From an uncultured Eubacterium sp. (GTDB lineage Bacteria > Bacillota > Clostridia > Lachnospirales > Lachnospiraceae), in contig CAJTZX010000002.1 in NCBI GenBank assembly GCA_910584345.1, forward strand, positions 1-64,000: a DNA stretch of 64,000 bases, in the 5' to 3' direction. The notes beneath the pieces were generated by a model. That model was not told the origin of the DNA. It worked only from the letters and a program-made list of their open reading frames with translations, and searched no databases. Shown piece after piece: positions 43,376 through 52,947 of the stretch. The number at the start of each line of letters is the position of its first letter. Within the stretch, counting starts at the first letter, position 1. The position numbers were made by a program, and so were the translations under genes.

Positions 43376-44098
43376 ATGAATTCTCATTATTTAAAACAAA
43401 AACGGATTCTGCTTGTAGACGATGAACAGGAACTTTTACAGCTGGTTGTGTCCATTTTAAAAGAAGACGGGTTTCTGAATATAAAAACAGCCAAAACAGT
43501 CCGGGAAGCAATTACCATATCCAAAACCTGTCAGCCACAGCTCGCCATCCTTGATGTCATGCTCCCTGACGGCAGTGGCTTTGACCTAATGAAGCAGCTA
43601 AAAACCCTCGGAGACTATCCTGTACTCTTTTTAACAGCCCGCGGGGAAGACGATGATAAGTTTCAAGGATTTGGCCTTGGTGCAGACGATTATATCATAA
43701 AACCATTCTTGCCGAAAGAACTGCTGTTTCGTGTCAATGCCATTCTTCGCAGAAGCTATAAACAGGAAAATCCTCTCATCAGGCTGCAGCATAGTGAAAT
43801 TGATTTTGATCGTGCAGAAATTATAAAAAATAAGGAACATATTATGCTTACGGCAAAAGAATACAATATTCTCGCAGCTCTGTACCGGAATGCAGGGCGA
43901 ATTGTGACCATTGACACTTTATGTGAAGCAGTCTGGGGAGATAACCCATTTGGTTACGAAAATTCTCTAATGGCACACATCCGTCACATCAGAGAAAAAA
44001 TTGAGGCGAATCCATCCCGTCCTGTTTCATTGATAACAGTAAAAGGACTTGGATATAAACTCATAGTGGAGGATACATCGTATGAAAAGCGTACCTAA
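43376..44098 (+). CDS. OmpR-type response regulator, CprR-like
   Basis: A 240-residue regulator with LLVDDEQELL, phospho-acceptor Asp in LAILDVMLPDG, Lys in YIIKPFLPKE, and a C-terminal winged helix (LTAKEYNILAALYRNAG, NSLMAHIRHIREKI). It overlaps the kinase gene by 17 bases. It should control the divergent LanFEG-like operon. AAAAAGGAG lies before the ATG. Confidence 0.93.
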   Translation: MNSHYLKQKRILLVDDEQELLQLVVSILKEDGFLNIKTAKTVREAITISKTCQPQLAILDVMLPDGSGFDLMKQLKTLGDYPVLFLTARGEDDDKFQGFGLGADDYIIKPFLPKELLFRVNAILRRSYKQENPLIRLQHSEIDFDRAEIIKNKEHIMLTAKEYNILAALYRNAGRIVTIDTLCEAVWGDNPFGYENSLMAHIRHIREKIEANPSRPVSLITVKGLGYKLIVEDTSYEKRT

Positions 44099-45500
44099 AC
44101 TGATACAGCGCTTCGTTAGTATCATGCTTTTGTCTTCCGTTTTGCTGGTAATCTTAAATATCACAATGTTAGCTGTCTATACTGCAAAACAGATGCCAAA
44201 TATCCATCCTTGGGCAACCGCCGAAGAAATTGCCGATCAGCTTCTTTGGGATGGCCAAACATACCATTTGCCAAAAGAAGCTGCACATACATTGAAAACT
44301 TCTAATATATGGGCTATTTTTATTGATAACAAAACGAAACAGGTAGTATGGCAAACGGACAATCTTCCTGCATCGATTCCAAAGTCCTATTCTCTATCAG
44401 ATATCGCCAGTCTGACGCGTGGTTATATTGACGACTATCCGACATTTACAGGCGAAGCTGAACGTGGACTCGTTGTACTAGGATATCCGAAAGACAGTAT
44501 TTGGAAGCATTTGTGGCCGAGCTGGGACTACGCTCTGATTGCCGGCCTGCCTAAGATGATACTTTTTGCTTTAACAATTAATATCATATTTATCTTTTTT
44601 ATTTATTTTATTGCAAATACCAAATTGCTGAAATCCGTAAAACCGATTGTAAACGGCATCCAATCTCTTACTACAGAAAAAGCTGTTTCCATACCGGAAA
44701 AAGGACTGCTTTGCGAGCTTGCCGCAAATATTAATAAAACATCGCAAATTTTACAGATGCAGAGCAGACAGCTCCGCAAAAAGGAAACCGCAAGAGCAAA
44801 CTGGATCGCAGGTGTATCGCATGATATCCGCACACCATTGTCAATGGTTATGGGCTATGCATGTCAGTTAGAAAGTAATCCCTGTTTACCGGAAGAAGAC
44901 CGCCGAAAAGCATGTGTTATTGTAAGACAAAGTGAACGTATGCGAAATTTAATCAATGATCTGAATCTCGCATCGAAATTAGAATACCATATGCAGCCGG
45001 TAAATCCCGTGAAACATAATATGATTGCTATCGTCCGGCAAGTAATCGTCGATTTTATCAATATGGACATTGACAGCAAATATCCAATAAAATGGGAAAC
45101 AGCAGAAACTTTAACTGCATGTATGATTGAGGTAGATAAAGGATTAATAAAACGAGCCGTCAGCAATCTTATTCAAAACTGCATAAACCATAATGAACAA
45201 GGATGCCATATCTTTGTCCGTATTACATCTGAAAAACAGACATGTATGATAGAAATTACAGACGATGGCTGCGGAGCCACAGATGAACAGATAAAACAGC
45301 TGAATCATTCCCCACATTATATGGTTTGTGACGAAAATACAACTGAACAGCGTCATGGTTTAGGTCTGCTGATTGTCAAACAAATTGCTGCAGTACATGG
45401 AGGATGTATCAAAATTGGACAAAGCCCGTATGGTGGGTTTTCTGTAAAGCTTCTTTTGCCAATACAGGAATCATTTATAACAATTCAGAGAGCCCATTGA
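44082..45500 (+). CDS. Sensor histidine kinase, CprK-like
   Basis: A 472-residue kinase with two membrane helices (about 10-35 and 150-172) around an outside sensor of roughly 110 residues, a HAMP-like linker, the His box GVSHDIRTPLSMVMGYA, and an ATPase domain with SNLIQNCINHNEQG and RHGLGLLIVKQIA. The outside domain probably detects lantibiotic-type peptides. The last six codons and the stop (TIQRAH, TGA) lie inside a dispersed hairpin repeat (45478-45508), so the C-terminus has been set by the repeat. Confidence 0.9.
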   Translation: MKSVPKLIQRFVSIMLLSSVLLVILNITMLAVYTAKQMPNIHPWATAEEIADQLLWDGQTYHLPKEAAHTLKTSNIWAIFIDNKTKQVVWQTDNLPASIPKSYSLSDIASLTRGYIDDYPTFTGEAERGLVVLGYPKDSIWKHLWPSWDYALIAGLPKMILFALTINIIFIFFIYFIANTKLLKSVKPIVNGIQSLTTEKAVSIPEKGLLCELAANINKTSQILQMQSRQLRKKETARANWIAGVSHDIRTPLSMVMGYACQLESNPCLPEEDRRKACVIVRQSERMRNLINDLNLASKLEYHMQPVNPVKHNMIAIVRQVIVDFINMDIDSKYPIKWETAETLTACMIEVDKGLIKRAVSNLIQNCINHNEQGCHIFVRITSEKQTCMIEITDDGCGATDEQIKQLNHSPHYMVCDENTTEQRHGLGLLIVKQIAAVHGGCIKIGQSPYGGFSVKLLLPIQESFITIQRAH

Positions 45501-45508
45501 ACTGTTAC
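45478..45508. repeat. Dispersed hairpin repeat, copy 2, overlapping the kinase stop codon
   Basis: TAACAATTCAGA and CCCATTGAACTGTTAC match the element at 5402-5435. The copy supplies the final codons and stop of the histidine kinase. Confidence 0.7.
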
Positions 45509-45561
45509 CATCATTCTACAATTCCATGAAATAAATTTTCTTCATTTTCTTCATTTGTACA

Positions 45562-45607
45562 GGACAAAAATCAATGACACAACCCACTATATGTCTGATT
45601 TTTGTCC
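45562..45607. terminator. Hairpin between convergent genes
   Basis: GGACAAAAATCA and TGATTTTTGTCC form a perfect 12-base stem with a 22-base loop. T-runs within the arms allow termination in both directions, for the kinase and the DUF4003 gene. Confidence 0.6.
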
Positions 45608-45636
45608 AACACTTACAAAAAATATTTCTATTCCTT

Positions 45637-46626
45637 TCAAGAAGAAGACGAATTGGAAGCAGCTACTGTTATGCTGCACACAAACATTATAATGATTACC
45701 ATTTCCTGTGCCAAAATCATAGCCACCATACTGCCTACCGATGCTGCCCGAACCGCATCTGTCCTGATATTCTCATTTTGTGCTAACATTCCTGCGTACA
45801 TAAGCCGCTGTTTTGGCGTCACGTTGCTCCACAATCCAAATCCTTTTTGTTTAGAAAGCCATTCATCAATCTCGATCATTTCCTGAATAATTTCTTTGAC
45901 CGGCATATCTGTCATAGCAAGCACTCCCAATGCAGGCAGTTCGTAATTTGTTCCATATTTTTTGCCTGCTTCTTTTAGTCCATGAAACAGCTGCATTGTT
46001 TTTTCACATTTTAATTCTGCTGGTTCATCAAACAGCGCCAGCACATGTGTTAAAGACTGAAGCGCATTTGCATGCATAAACTGCGGTTTTAAAACCTCAT
46101 AGCACTTTTCCATATCCAGAATCAGTTCATCATCAGACTTTTTAGAAAGCGCCAGCAACGCGCAAAGAGGACTGTCTTCGCTGCTTGTCAAAAACGGATG
46201 TTCCGCTTTTATCCGCTTATAAAGCGTTCTGGTCCGCTCTGCCAGTTCTTCATAGTCTTTCTCTTCTGTCATCTGTGCAATCATCATAGCCGCCATTGGA
46301 AGATAAGAGGAACTCATAAAATCCTTTTTCAACCGTTTATAGACGGTCAATCCCTGCTCCATGAGCTGTTCTTCCCGACCGCTTTCTGTCAGTATCGCGG
46401 CAACAGGGACGCGCACTACTCCTAAAAAATTTGAAAATGCACTAACTTTTTTTGCAATCATTTTCTTGCACTGCTTTAAAGCAGCCACATCCGCCCTTTT
46501 GTCCGCCATTGTAAATATACCTGCGCCAGCTAGGCATGTCAGCCCGTCTTCCCACATAAATGCCTCTCGGAACACATCTCTGTTTTGAACCAACAATTCA
46601 CATCGTTTCTTTGTTTCTTCTTTCAT
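45637..46626 (-). CDS. DUF4003 family protein
   Basis: A 329-residue protein of the DUF4003 family, common in Firmicutes and of unknown function. The body is helical with repeated segments resembling HEAT-like pairs (KRADVAALKQCKKMIAKK, YLPMAAMMIAQMT, ALGVLAMTDMPVKEI). The C-terminal 25 residues are hydrophobic (MVAMILAQEMVIIIMFV) and then Ser-rich, so it is probably a tail-anchored membrane protein. GAAAGAGG precedes the ATG. It is single, convergent with the kinase. Confidence 0.85.
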   Translation of the reverse strand: MKEETKKRCELLVQNRDVFREAFMWEDGLTCLAGAGIFTMADKRADVAALKQCKKMIAKKVSAFSNFLGVVRVPVAAILTESGREEQLMEQGLTVYKRLKKDFMSSSYLPMAAMMIAQMTEEKDYEELAERTRTLYKRIKAEHPFLTSSEDSPLCALLALSKKSDDELILDMEKCYEVLKPQFMHANALQSLTHVLALFDEPAELKCEKTMQLFHGLKEAGKKYGTNYELPALGVLAMTDMPVKEIIQEMIEIDEWLSKQKGFGLWSNVTPKQRLMYAGMLAQNENIRTDAVRAASVGSMVAMILAQEMVIIIMFVCSITVAASNSSSS

Positions 46627-46646
46627 TTTCTAAACCTCTTTCCTGT

Positions 46647-46675
46647 TAAGGAACTGTAAGCAAATCCGTTCCTTA
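46647..46675. repeat. TAAGGAAC hairpin repeat
   Basis: TAAGGAAC and GTTCCTTA bound a 29-base hairpin just upstream of the DUF4003 gene. The motif TAAGGAACTG recurs at 32610, 34512 (reverse), 39331 (reverse) and 63434. Confidence 0.55.
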
Positions 46676-46794
46676 CCCTTTTGTACAAACTGCAAATCTA
46701 TTATACCATCAGAAAAATTCTTTGTCGACTCCAAGTTAAGGAGATGTCAGGGAATATTGGATTGTTTGGAATAATTTGCTGCCTGCAGTCATTT

Positions 46795-49296
46795 TTAAAA
46801 TTCATAGGAATCACACAAAGACCTGACACGAATCTTCGGGATCCCTTTATATCCTTTTGGCAGACGTCCGGTAACAGCACGCTGCATCCTGCTTGTCAAA
46901 TGCATAAAATTATCAGATAACACCATATCCGTCTCCGTCTCTATTTCTACAAAAAATGCCGGAACATCACTTTGCAGTGTAATTTGAAGCAAATCTTCAT
47001 TTCTGACGCTGCTGAATGAAATTTTAGCTTTTTGTATTCGCATATGCTTATAGGGCTTTGGCATTCTCACCTGATGACTGACAGACCCGTCTGAATGCCG
47101 AAAAACTGCTTCTACAAAAACTTCTTTTTCTTTTCCTAACATCACGTCCTGCAGAAAAACAGATTCCATTGCTGTTACTGATAATGCAGGGCATTTAACT
47201 TCACTGTTCTTTTCATACAATACTTTGCCATCCATATCTTTCACATACAGCTGTACATTTGACTGTATTTCCCGCAATGTCTCATTTTGCACATATGGCG
47301 TATAAACACCATTCCCGTTATCTTTCAGGCTTCCCAGAATATCCGCATAAAAATGTCTGGCCATATATTGTAATGCTTTCCATCTCCCATAATAGTCCAC
47401 ACTTGACCATGATGCGACTGGCCAGTTATCATTGAACTGCCAATAGATCGCTCCCATACATCGTCCGCGATTGCGTCTCCAATGTTCTACTCCTTCCTTT
47501 ATCGCTAATCCCTGCATCACCTGGCTGACATAAATAAGACTTTCAAAATCTTTTGGATAAAGAAAGTTATCCGAAAGATATCGCATGATTTTTCCATTTG
47601 CATCCCCGTTTTTCTGATGGCTTTCCATCACTTCTGAGAAAATATTGCGGTCTGTTGGAAGTGTAAATTCCCGAATCGTCTTTATAGATGGAAACGACTG
47701 GAATCCAAACTCTGAACAAAACCGAAAATAATAATTTTCATAATCCGTAAATGGTTTTTCTCCATGCCAGACATCCCAATAATGACGGTCTCCTCTGTCA
47801 TCATGATCCGGCTGCCGGAAAGCTCCGCCAGAGGATGGTGACGACGGCCAGTAAAAAGTATCCGGATCTTCTGTTTGAAGGATCTTTGGGATGATCTTTT
47901 CAAACATTGTCAGATAATCCTCACGAAGCGCCTGTGAATGGTCACAAAATCCTCCCCAATGATCCCAGGCAGATTCCATCTCATTATTTCCGCACCAGAT
48001 TCCAAGGCTGGCATGGTGACGCAGACGCCTGACGTTATCCTCTGTCTCTGCAATTATGTTTTCCCTGAATGCATCCGTCAGCTCGTATATATTGCACGCA
48101 TACATAAAATCCTGCCAGACAATCAGCCCTTTTTCATCGCATCTGTCATAAAAGATATCAGACGGATAATACCCGCCGCCCCAGACTCGAATACAATTAA
48201 ATCCGCAGTCCACAGCCACATTTAAAAGCTCCTCGATCCGCTGCGGCGTTATCCTGGAATAAATGCAGTCTTGCGGAATATAATTCGCGCCTTTTGCAAA
48301 TATTTTAACCCCATTGACGCAAAAAGCAAATTCTTCTCCCCAGGTATCTTTTTCTCTGCTGATCGTCAGCGTCCGCAAACCTATCCGACACTCTTTTTCA
48401 TTTAAAACCTCATCCTGCCACATCAAAACTGCCCGCACCGTATAAAGCGGCTGTTCTCCATATCGATTCGGCCACCAGAGTTTTGGATGAACGATTTTAC
48501 ATACCCCATCCTGAACGGGCAGTCGTTCTCCAGACGGTGCAATAACTTCGGCCTGCAGCCGCAGCTGCGGCATTTTTTCCATTGCTTTTTTTAACGTACA
48601 GACTTTCTCATCTGCTGTTTTTATAAATGCTTCTACAGATATCTTAACATCGTTAGCCGTATGATTCTGCCGTATTTTGATATGTTCCAGGCTGGCCTGC
48701 GTAAATGCGCGAATATAAATATCGCGCCAAATCCCCATATCCGGGAGCTGCGGGCCCCAATCCCATCCAAACATAGAATGTGCCTTTCTGATATACTGAT
48801 TCTTTTCCATTGCTCCGCATGGCGTATAAGTAATTTCTTTTCCAGGCTTTGGACAGTATTCTCTAATATAACCAATTGCAGAATGGAATCGGATTTTTAT
48901 CTCATTCCTGCCTTCCAAAAGCACATCGGTACACACGATTTGATATCTGCGGTGCATATTATCTACGGTCTGCAGCAATACGCCATTGATAGAAATATCT
49001 GCAATTGTGTCGATTCCATCACAGCATAATTCATAGACAAATCCGTCCTGTTTTTCCATATTGAACGTTCTGGAAAACAGAACATCCTGATCGAGAAATT
49101 CTCTCGCTTCATATTCATTCATACGGTCATAAGGATCTTTTACTATCCCGCACTCCGTTGCCGCACTTAATATAGAACCAGGTATCTTTACCGGACATTT
49201 TATTTTTTTATCTGCGTTCTGTCCATCGTTTTTTATACTTTCTGCCGTCCACCAGCCGCATAATGTCATGCGCTGCTGCATTTTCTTTTGCTTCAT
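46795..49296 (-). CDS. Beta-mannosidase, glycoside hydrolase family 2
   Basis: An 833-residue enzyme of the GH2 beta-mannosidase group. The N-terminal jelly-roll domain starts with MTLCGWWTAESI and has PGSILSAATECG. The barrel carries NCIRVWGGGYYPSDIFYD, the acid/base Glu in WCGNNEMESAWD and the nucleophile Glu in RFCSEFGFQSFP. It has no signal peptide, so it removes mannose from oligosaccharides already imported. It stands without transport genes next to it. A GGGGGAA site lies upstream; the exact start could also be the sixth codon (MQQRMTL). Confidence 0.92.
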   Translation of the reverse strand: MKQKKMQQRMTLCGWWTAESIKNDGQNADKKIKCPVKIPGSILSAATECGIVKDPYDRMNEYEAREFLDQDVLFSRTFNMEKQDGFVYELCCDGIDTIADISINGVLLQTVDNMHRRYQIVCTDVLLEGRNEIKIRFHSAIGYIREYCPKPGKEITYTPCGAMEKNQYIRKAHSMFGWDWGPQLPDMGIWRDIYIRAFTQASLEHIKIRQNHTANDVKISVEAFIKTADEKVCTLKKAMEKMPQLRLQAEVIAPSGERLPVQDGVCKIVHPKLWWPNRYGEQPLYTVRAVLMWQDEVLNEKECRIGLRTLTISREKDTWGEEFAFCVNGVKIFAKGANYIPQDCIYSRITPQRIEELLNVAVDCGFNCIRVWGGGYYPSDIFYDRCDEKGLIVWQDFMYACNIYELTDAFRENIIAETEDNVRRLRHHASLGIWCGNNEMESAWDHWGGFCDHSQALREDYLTMFEKIIPKILQTEDPDTFYWPSSPSSGGAFRQPDHDDRGDRHYWDVWHGEKPFTDYENYYFRFCSEFGFQSFPSIKTIREFTLPTDRNIFSEVMESHQKNGDANGKIMRYLSDNFLYPKDFESLIYVSQVMQGLAIKEGVEHWRRNRGRCMGAIYWQFNDNWPVASWSSVDYYGRWKALQYMARHFYADILGSLKDNGNGVYTPYVQNETLREIQSNVQLYVKDMDGKVLYEKNSEVKCPALSVTAMESVFLQDVMLGKEKEVFVEAVFRHSDGSVSHQVRMPKPYKHMRIQKAKISFSSVRNEDLLQITLQSDVPAFFVEIETETDMVLSDNFMHLTSRMQRAVTGRLPKGYKGIPKIRVRSLCDSYEF

Positions 49297-49321
49297 ATTC
49301 TGATTGTTCCCCCATTCATTT

Positions 49322-50543
49322 TCAATAGGATCCCTTTATCTGTTCTAAGATAAAAGGATCTTTTATCTTCGCATCTTCTGCCAACAGTACAATCTTAGAC
49401 ATAATCTCGGCTGTCTTTGGATCTTCATCTACAAATGGCAGAAACAGTTTTCCTCTCTTCTGGCTGTGTACCGGCAGAATATTCAGCATCGCGCCACCTT
49501 CCTGATGTACTACGCCGCTGCCTAAATGCACATTATAATTGCCCCTCTTTCCCTGTATCAGCGCATGGCTGTCTTTTAATGTAACATTGTTTAATCGAAA
49601 CAATGGAAGATTAAACTCCACAATTGCCCGACGCATCTCGATCGTAGAATGGCTTGTCTGCGGGTCTACCCCGCCTGCGTGCGCCACACTCATCGCCAGA
49701 TCCACATCCCGCATCACTTCACTGTAAATCAAGTCCGGTACCTGTTCTATCTTAAGCGCTTCAAACGTTTTGCGATCTGAAAACTCCACCCATTCCAACG
49801 TTGGAGCTTCTACATCACTTGGAGAAAACCAGTCGGCCAGCGCATAAATTCTGGCTATAATATTTTCTTTATAATATATTTTCTGAAGCCCTTCTTCATA
49901 ATCTGCAATCCATCGACGTCCTTTCAGACAAGCCACCGTTTTTTGCGGCTGTATCTGATTGCCGGCAAACATGCGTGATGATTTCTGGCCCAGCTCTTCC
50001 GCCAGTTTCACATACAATTCCCGAAATACCTGCTTAAATGGCTGACAGATCTGATTGTCAAACAAATATTTCTGATAAGAATGCCAGATACCCATCTGGT
50101 AAAAATCTAACGGATGTGCAATTCGAATCGAATCGTTTTCTTCCAGCTCTTTCATGCTGCCATCCCAGGCACGCATCTTCAATTTTGTAATAGGACCTGT
50201 CTTATCTTCCAATATTAAAAATTCCGTATCCTCTCCACGAATAAAGACAAGCGTTCGCAAAATAGCCCGTACGACCGGATTGTTCATCAGCCCTACCGCC
50301 TCTGCTGCAGTAAAATAAGCGCCATCTTCCATAGATACTTCCATTAGCTTCTTCGCTCGCAAATACTGATCCTTTAACTTCTTATTTGCATCCTTTACTT
50401 CCAGAACATAGGCATGTTTTCCAAGCCGTGACGGGATAGATTTGAGCATTTTTTCTCCCTTTTTGCATAACACCCCGCTTTTGCCTGTCTCATCCACATA
50501 CAGACGGATCTCCACATCATCTACCGCTGTCCATTGCATACCC
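49322..50543 (-). pseudogene. DUF4132 protein, 3' part (frameshifted)
   Basis: This is the C-terminal part of a DUF4132-type protein. It has the family segments MQWTAVDDVEIRLYVDE, LFDNQICQPFKQVFRELY, SEVMRDVDLAMSVAHAGG, YNVHLGSGVVHQEGGAM and LFLPFVDEDPKTAEIMSKI. It has no plausible start: the only nearby ATG reads MYISMASG inside the other half's frame. One extra G in the GGG run at 50541-50543 would join it to the upstream part as PWHRGMQWTAVDD. Without that it is probably not translated. Function of the family is unknown (MolR/WGR-associated in other bacteria). Confidence 0.82.
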
Positions 50544-51906
50544 GATGCCATGGAAATATACATGGTTCAAAGACAACCCCTTTTTTGGGAAGCCGCTCAT
50601 AAATATCGAAGAACTTTTCATAATGTCTCTGCGCATCCGCACGGTCTTCAAAATAATCTGTTAATATGGCTACTTTGGGCTTTACGAGCTCATTCCTGCT
50701 ACTTCCTTCGTCATACAGCAGCTTATATGTATATCCGCTTAAAGGCGCTGTAAAGGCAGGCATAAAGGCAGCTACCAGCTCCAGATCATCGGTATATTCC
50801 AAAATGGCTTTTCTCGCCGCCTGAAATTTTAGTTTTTCATAAAACAGATTTTCGTTATAAAAAGACGCTGTTAACTTCTGATTTTTTGTCCCATGATCGA
50901 TCAGATCCATCATCGCATCGATTGCTGTATCCGCTTCTTCAAACCCCAATGCCCACAGCGCAACACTGATCGCAATCGAATCATTTGTCTGCAGCTGACT
51001 CCTGCAAAAACCCGGATCATGCAGACATCGCCCCATCAAAGTCAGCATTTTCCCATTCACACGATCTACACTATTTTCATCAAAAATACCAATCCACGTA
51101 GAAACAGCCCTCTTTACAGAAGAATATCGGATCAGATCATTTGCTTCGATCACCTCATAAACCGCTAAAAACGCATCTTTGGTTCCCTCATCCATCGTCT
51201 CGCAAACTGCCTGACGCAAACCTTCCTGCAGCCTGGCTGCCAGCAGCAGATCACAAACAAGCTTATGCAGCTGTTTGTGATCCGAACAAAAAATTCCAAG
51301 TATCATTTCACGATCCAGATATGCGGTGCTGTTTTCACTGAGAATCAGATCCTTTAACGCTTCCGTTACCGCCTGATTTCCCCGGTCAATCTCAGCCGCA
51401 TAAATCAGACTGAAATTTTGCGTAAAATTCCATTGGCGCCTGATATAATCCAGTTCTTCCTCCGTCATCTTTCTATAAATGAATTCTTCTAATTGTTCGC
51501 CGCAATAAAACAACCTTTCATAAGCAGACAGTAACTCAAATATCCGCCGAATCTGTGGGCCGTATGCTGCGGTACGCACCGTTCTGCGGTTCCAGCCACA
51601 GGAAAATGGAAACTGATTGATTTTGTCAATGATATATAAAAAAGACTCCTGATATTTTTTCGGGACAAATACGTCTAACAGCCCTTTATGGTCTTTCGAG
51701 GCAAACCATTCGGACGGTTTTTTATCCGGTTCCTTTTGATATTCTCTTATAACCTCAAAAATATGATCTTCATCTATCCGATAACCGTCGTATGTTTCCT
51801 TTATCATTTTACTGGCTTTACCCGCAAATTTACGTATGCGCTGATACATATCTGCTTTCCGTTTTTCAGTAATCTCCTGTCTTGTACTATAATTATATTC
51901 TCCCAT
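50521..51906 (-). pseudogene. DUF4132 protein, 5' part (frameshifted)
   Basis: A 461-residue N-terminal part, helical and probably HEAT-like, from MGEYNYSTRQEITEKRK to KGVVFEPCIFPWHR. Six codons of non-family sequence (VCNGQR) and a TAG follow. FEPCIFPWHR is a family segment, so the correct frame is lost just after it. As I recall, full proteins have further HEAT repeats between this point and the MQWTAVDD segment; if so, an internal deletion created the junction and the frameshift together. A truncated but stable product from this half is possible, as its ribosome site is intact. Confidence 0.8.
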
Positions 51907-51936
51907 GTTCCCTGTTCCTTTCTGCCTGTTCTCCTC

Positions 51937-52362
51937 CTACCACATTCTCCCTGCCAGCATCGTAAGCCGCACAAATGTAAAAACACTATGATCTGTTATG
52001 GCAATTGTATCATCCAGCGATTCTAACGGAGTCCCATCCATAAAAATCCGATAGATGCCATCTTCAAAACATTGCAGAGCATTCTCCTGTGCTTCCTGCA
52101 CATCCGCTTCTTTTTCACCATGATTCTCGCCAAAAGAAATCCGGCCGGCCTGTGCCTGGTCTGCGATCTCTGCTTCAGTAAGCGTCAAAAGCGCAAGGAG
52201 CTTTGATGTATGAATATGTTTATTGTATGTAATGACTTCTGCTTGTGTAACTGCAAGGATCAGATCACGTACCGTAGATGGATGTCCCTGTATTTCGTAT
52301 AAAACCGCTTCTACCGACTGCTTTCGTTTTCCGATAGATTTTGTGGCAACTTTTATTTTCAT
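51937..52362 (-). CDS. Small partner protein of DUF4132, unknown
   Basis: A 141-residue soluble protein starting MKIKVATKSIGKRK, with RDLILAVTQAEVITYN in the middle and MDGTPLESLDDTIAITD near the end. It precedes the DUF4132 gene by 30 bases on the same strand; I recall this arrangement from other Lachnospiraceae but no function. The start is set by AAAGGAGGAG; the frame is open 22 codons further upstream without a site. Confidence 0.75.
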   Translation of the reverse strand: MKIKVATKSIGKRKQSVEAVLYEIQGHPSTVRDLILAVTQAEVITYNKHIHTSKLLALLTLTEAEIADQAQAGRISFGENHGEKEADVQEAQENALQCFEDGIYRIFMDGTPLESLDDTIAITDHSVFTFVRLTMLAGRMW

Positions 52363-52643
52363 AGCTGGCTCCTCCTTTGAGCGCTGTTTATTTTCCGGTA
52401 AATATTTCATCTGCTGTAATTTTACCACAAAATAAGCCAGCTGAAAATGCTCAAATTACTCACTATCGGTTACTCTCTTCCTGCTAAATACTTGCTTTTC
52501 CAGGCAGGTAAATTACACAATGATTTTCGTGATCTTAAAATACTAGTTTCACATAGAAAAATTTTATTGGATATGATATAATATGAAATAATTCATTGTT
52601 TCACATTATAACAGATATATATGAACAACTAGAGGTGAAAAAT
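52363..52643. other. Divergent intergenic region, nothing definite
   Basis: Contains promoter-like sequence for both sides, including TATAAT at about 52577-52582 facing the small gene at 52644. No gene or clear repeat is seen. Confidence 0.4.
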
Positions 52644-52871
52644 ATGTGTATTACAGAATATAACGAATCTGAAACAATGTTAATGTTTAAAGAAGAGGGG
52701 CGCAAAGAAGGCAGAAAAGAAGGCCAAATAGAAGGCCGTAAAGAAGCTGAAGCCATGTTTGGAAAATTAATGTCACTTTTATTGGCTAAAGGATTAACCG
52801 AAGACGCAAAAAAAGCTTCTGTAGATAAAGATTTCAGAATTGCATTATATAAAGAATATGGCATTCTCTGA
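52644..52871 (+). CDS. Fragment like the C-terminus of Rpn/PD-(D/E)XK transposase-type nucleases
   Basis: A 75-residue protein. Its tandem GRKEG units (EEGRKEGRKEGQIEGRKE) and the final helix resemble the C-terminal tail of Rpn-type recombination-promoting nucleases. The catalytic domain is missing. It nevertheless has GAGGTG before the ATG and a strong terminator after it, so it may be a stand-alone small protein, as internal starts in rpn genes can give short inhibitors. It could equally be a decayed transposase. The repeat is low-complexity, so homology is uncertain. Confidence 0.6.
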   Translation: MCITEYNESETMLMFKEEGRKEGRKEGQIEGRKEAEAMFGKLMSLLLAKGLTEDAKKASVDKDFRIALYKEYGIL

Positions 52872-52883
52872 AAACAGATTCAT

Positions 52884-52927
52884 AACAGAAAAAGAAACAG
52901 CCATATTCTGCTGTTTCTTTTTCTGTT
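52884..52927. terminator. Bidirectional terminator
   Basis: AACAGAAAAAGAAACAG and CTGTTTCTTTTTCTGTT form a perfect 17-base stem with a 10-base loop; both arms give T-runs. It separates the small Rpn-like gene from the convergent sortase gene. Confidence 0.85.
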
Positions 52928-52947
52928 CCGATCATCTTTATCTCACC

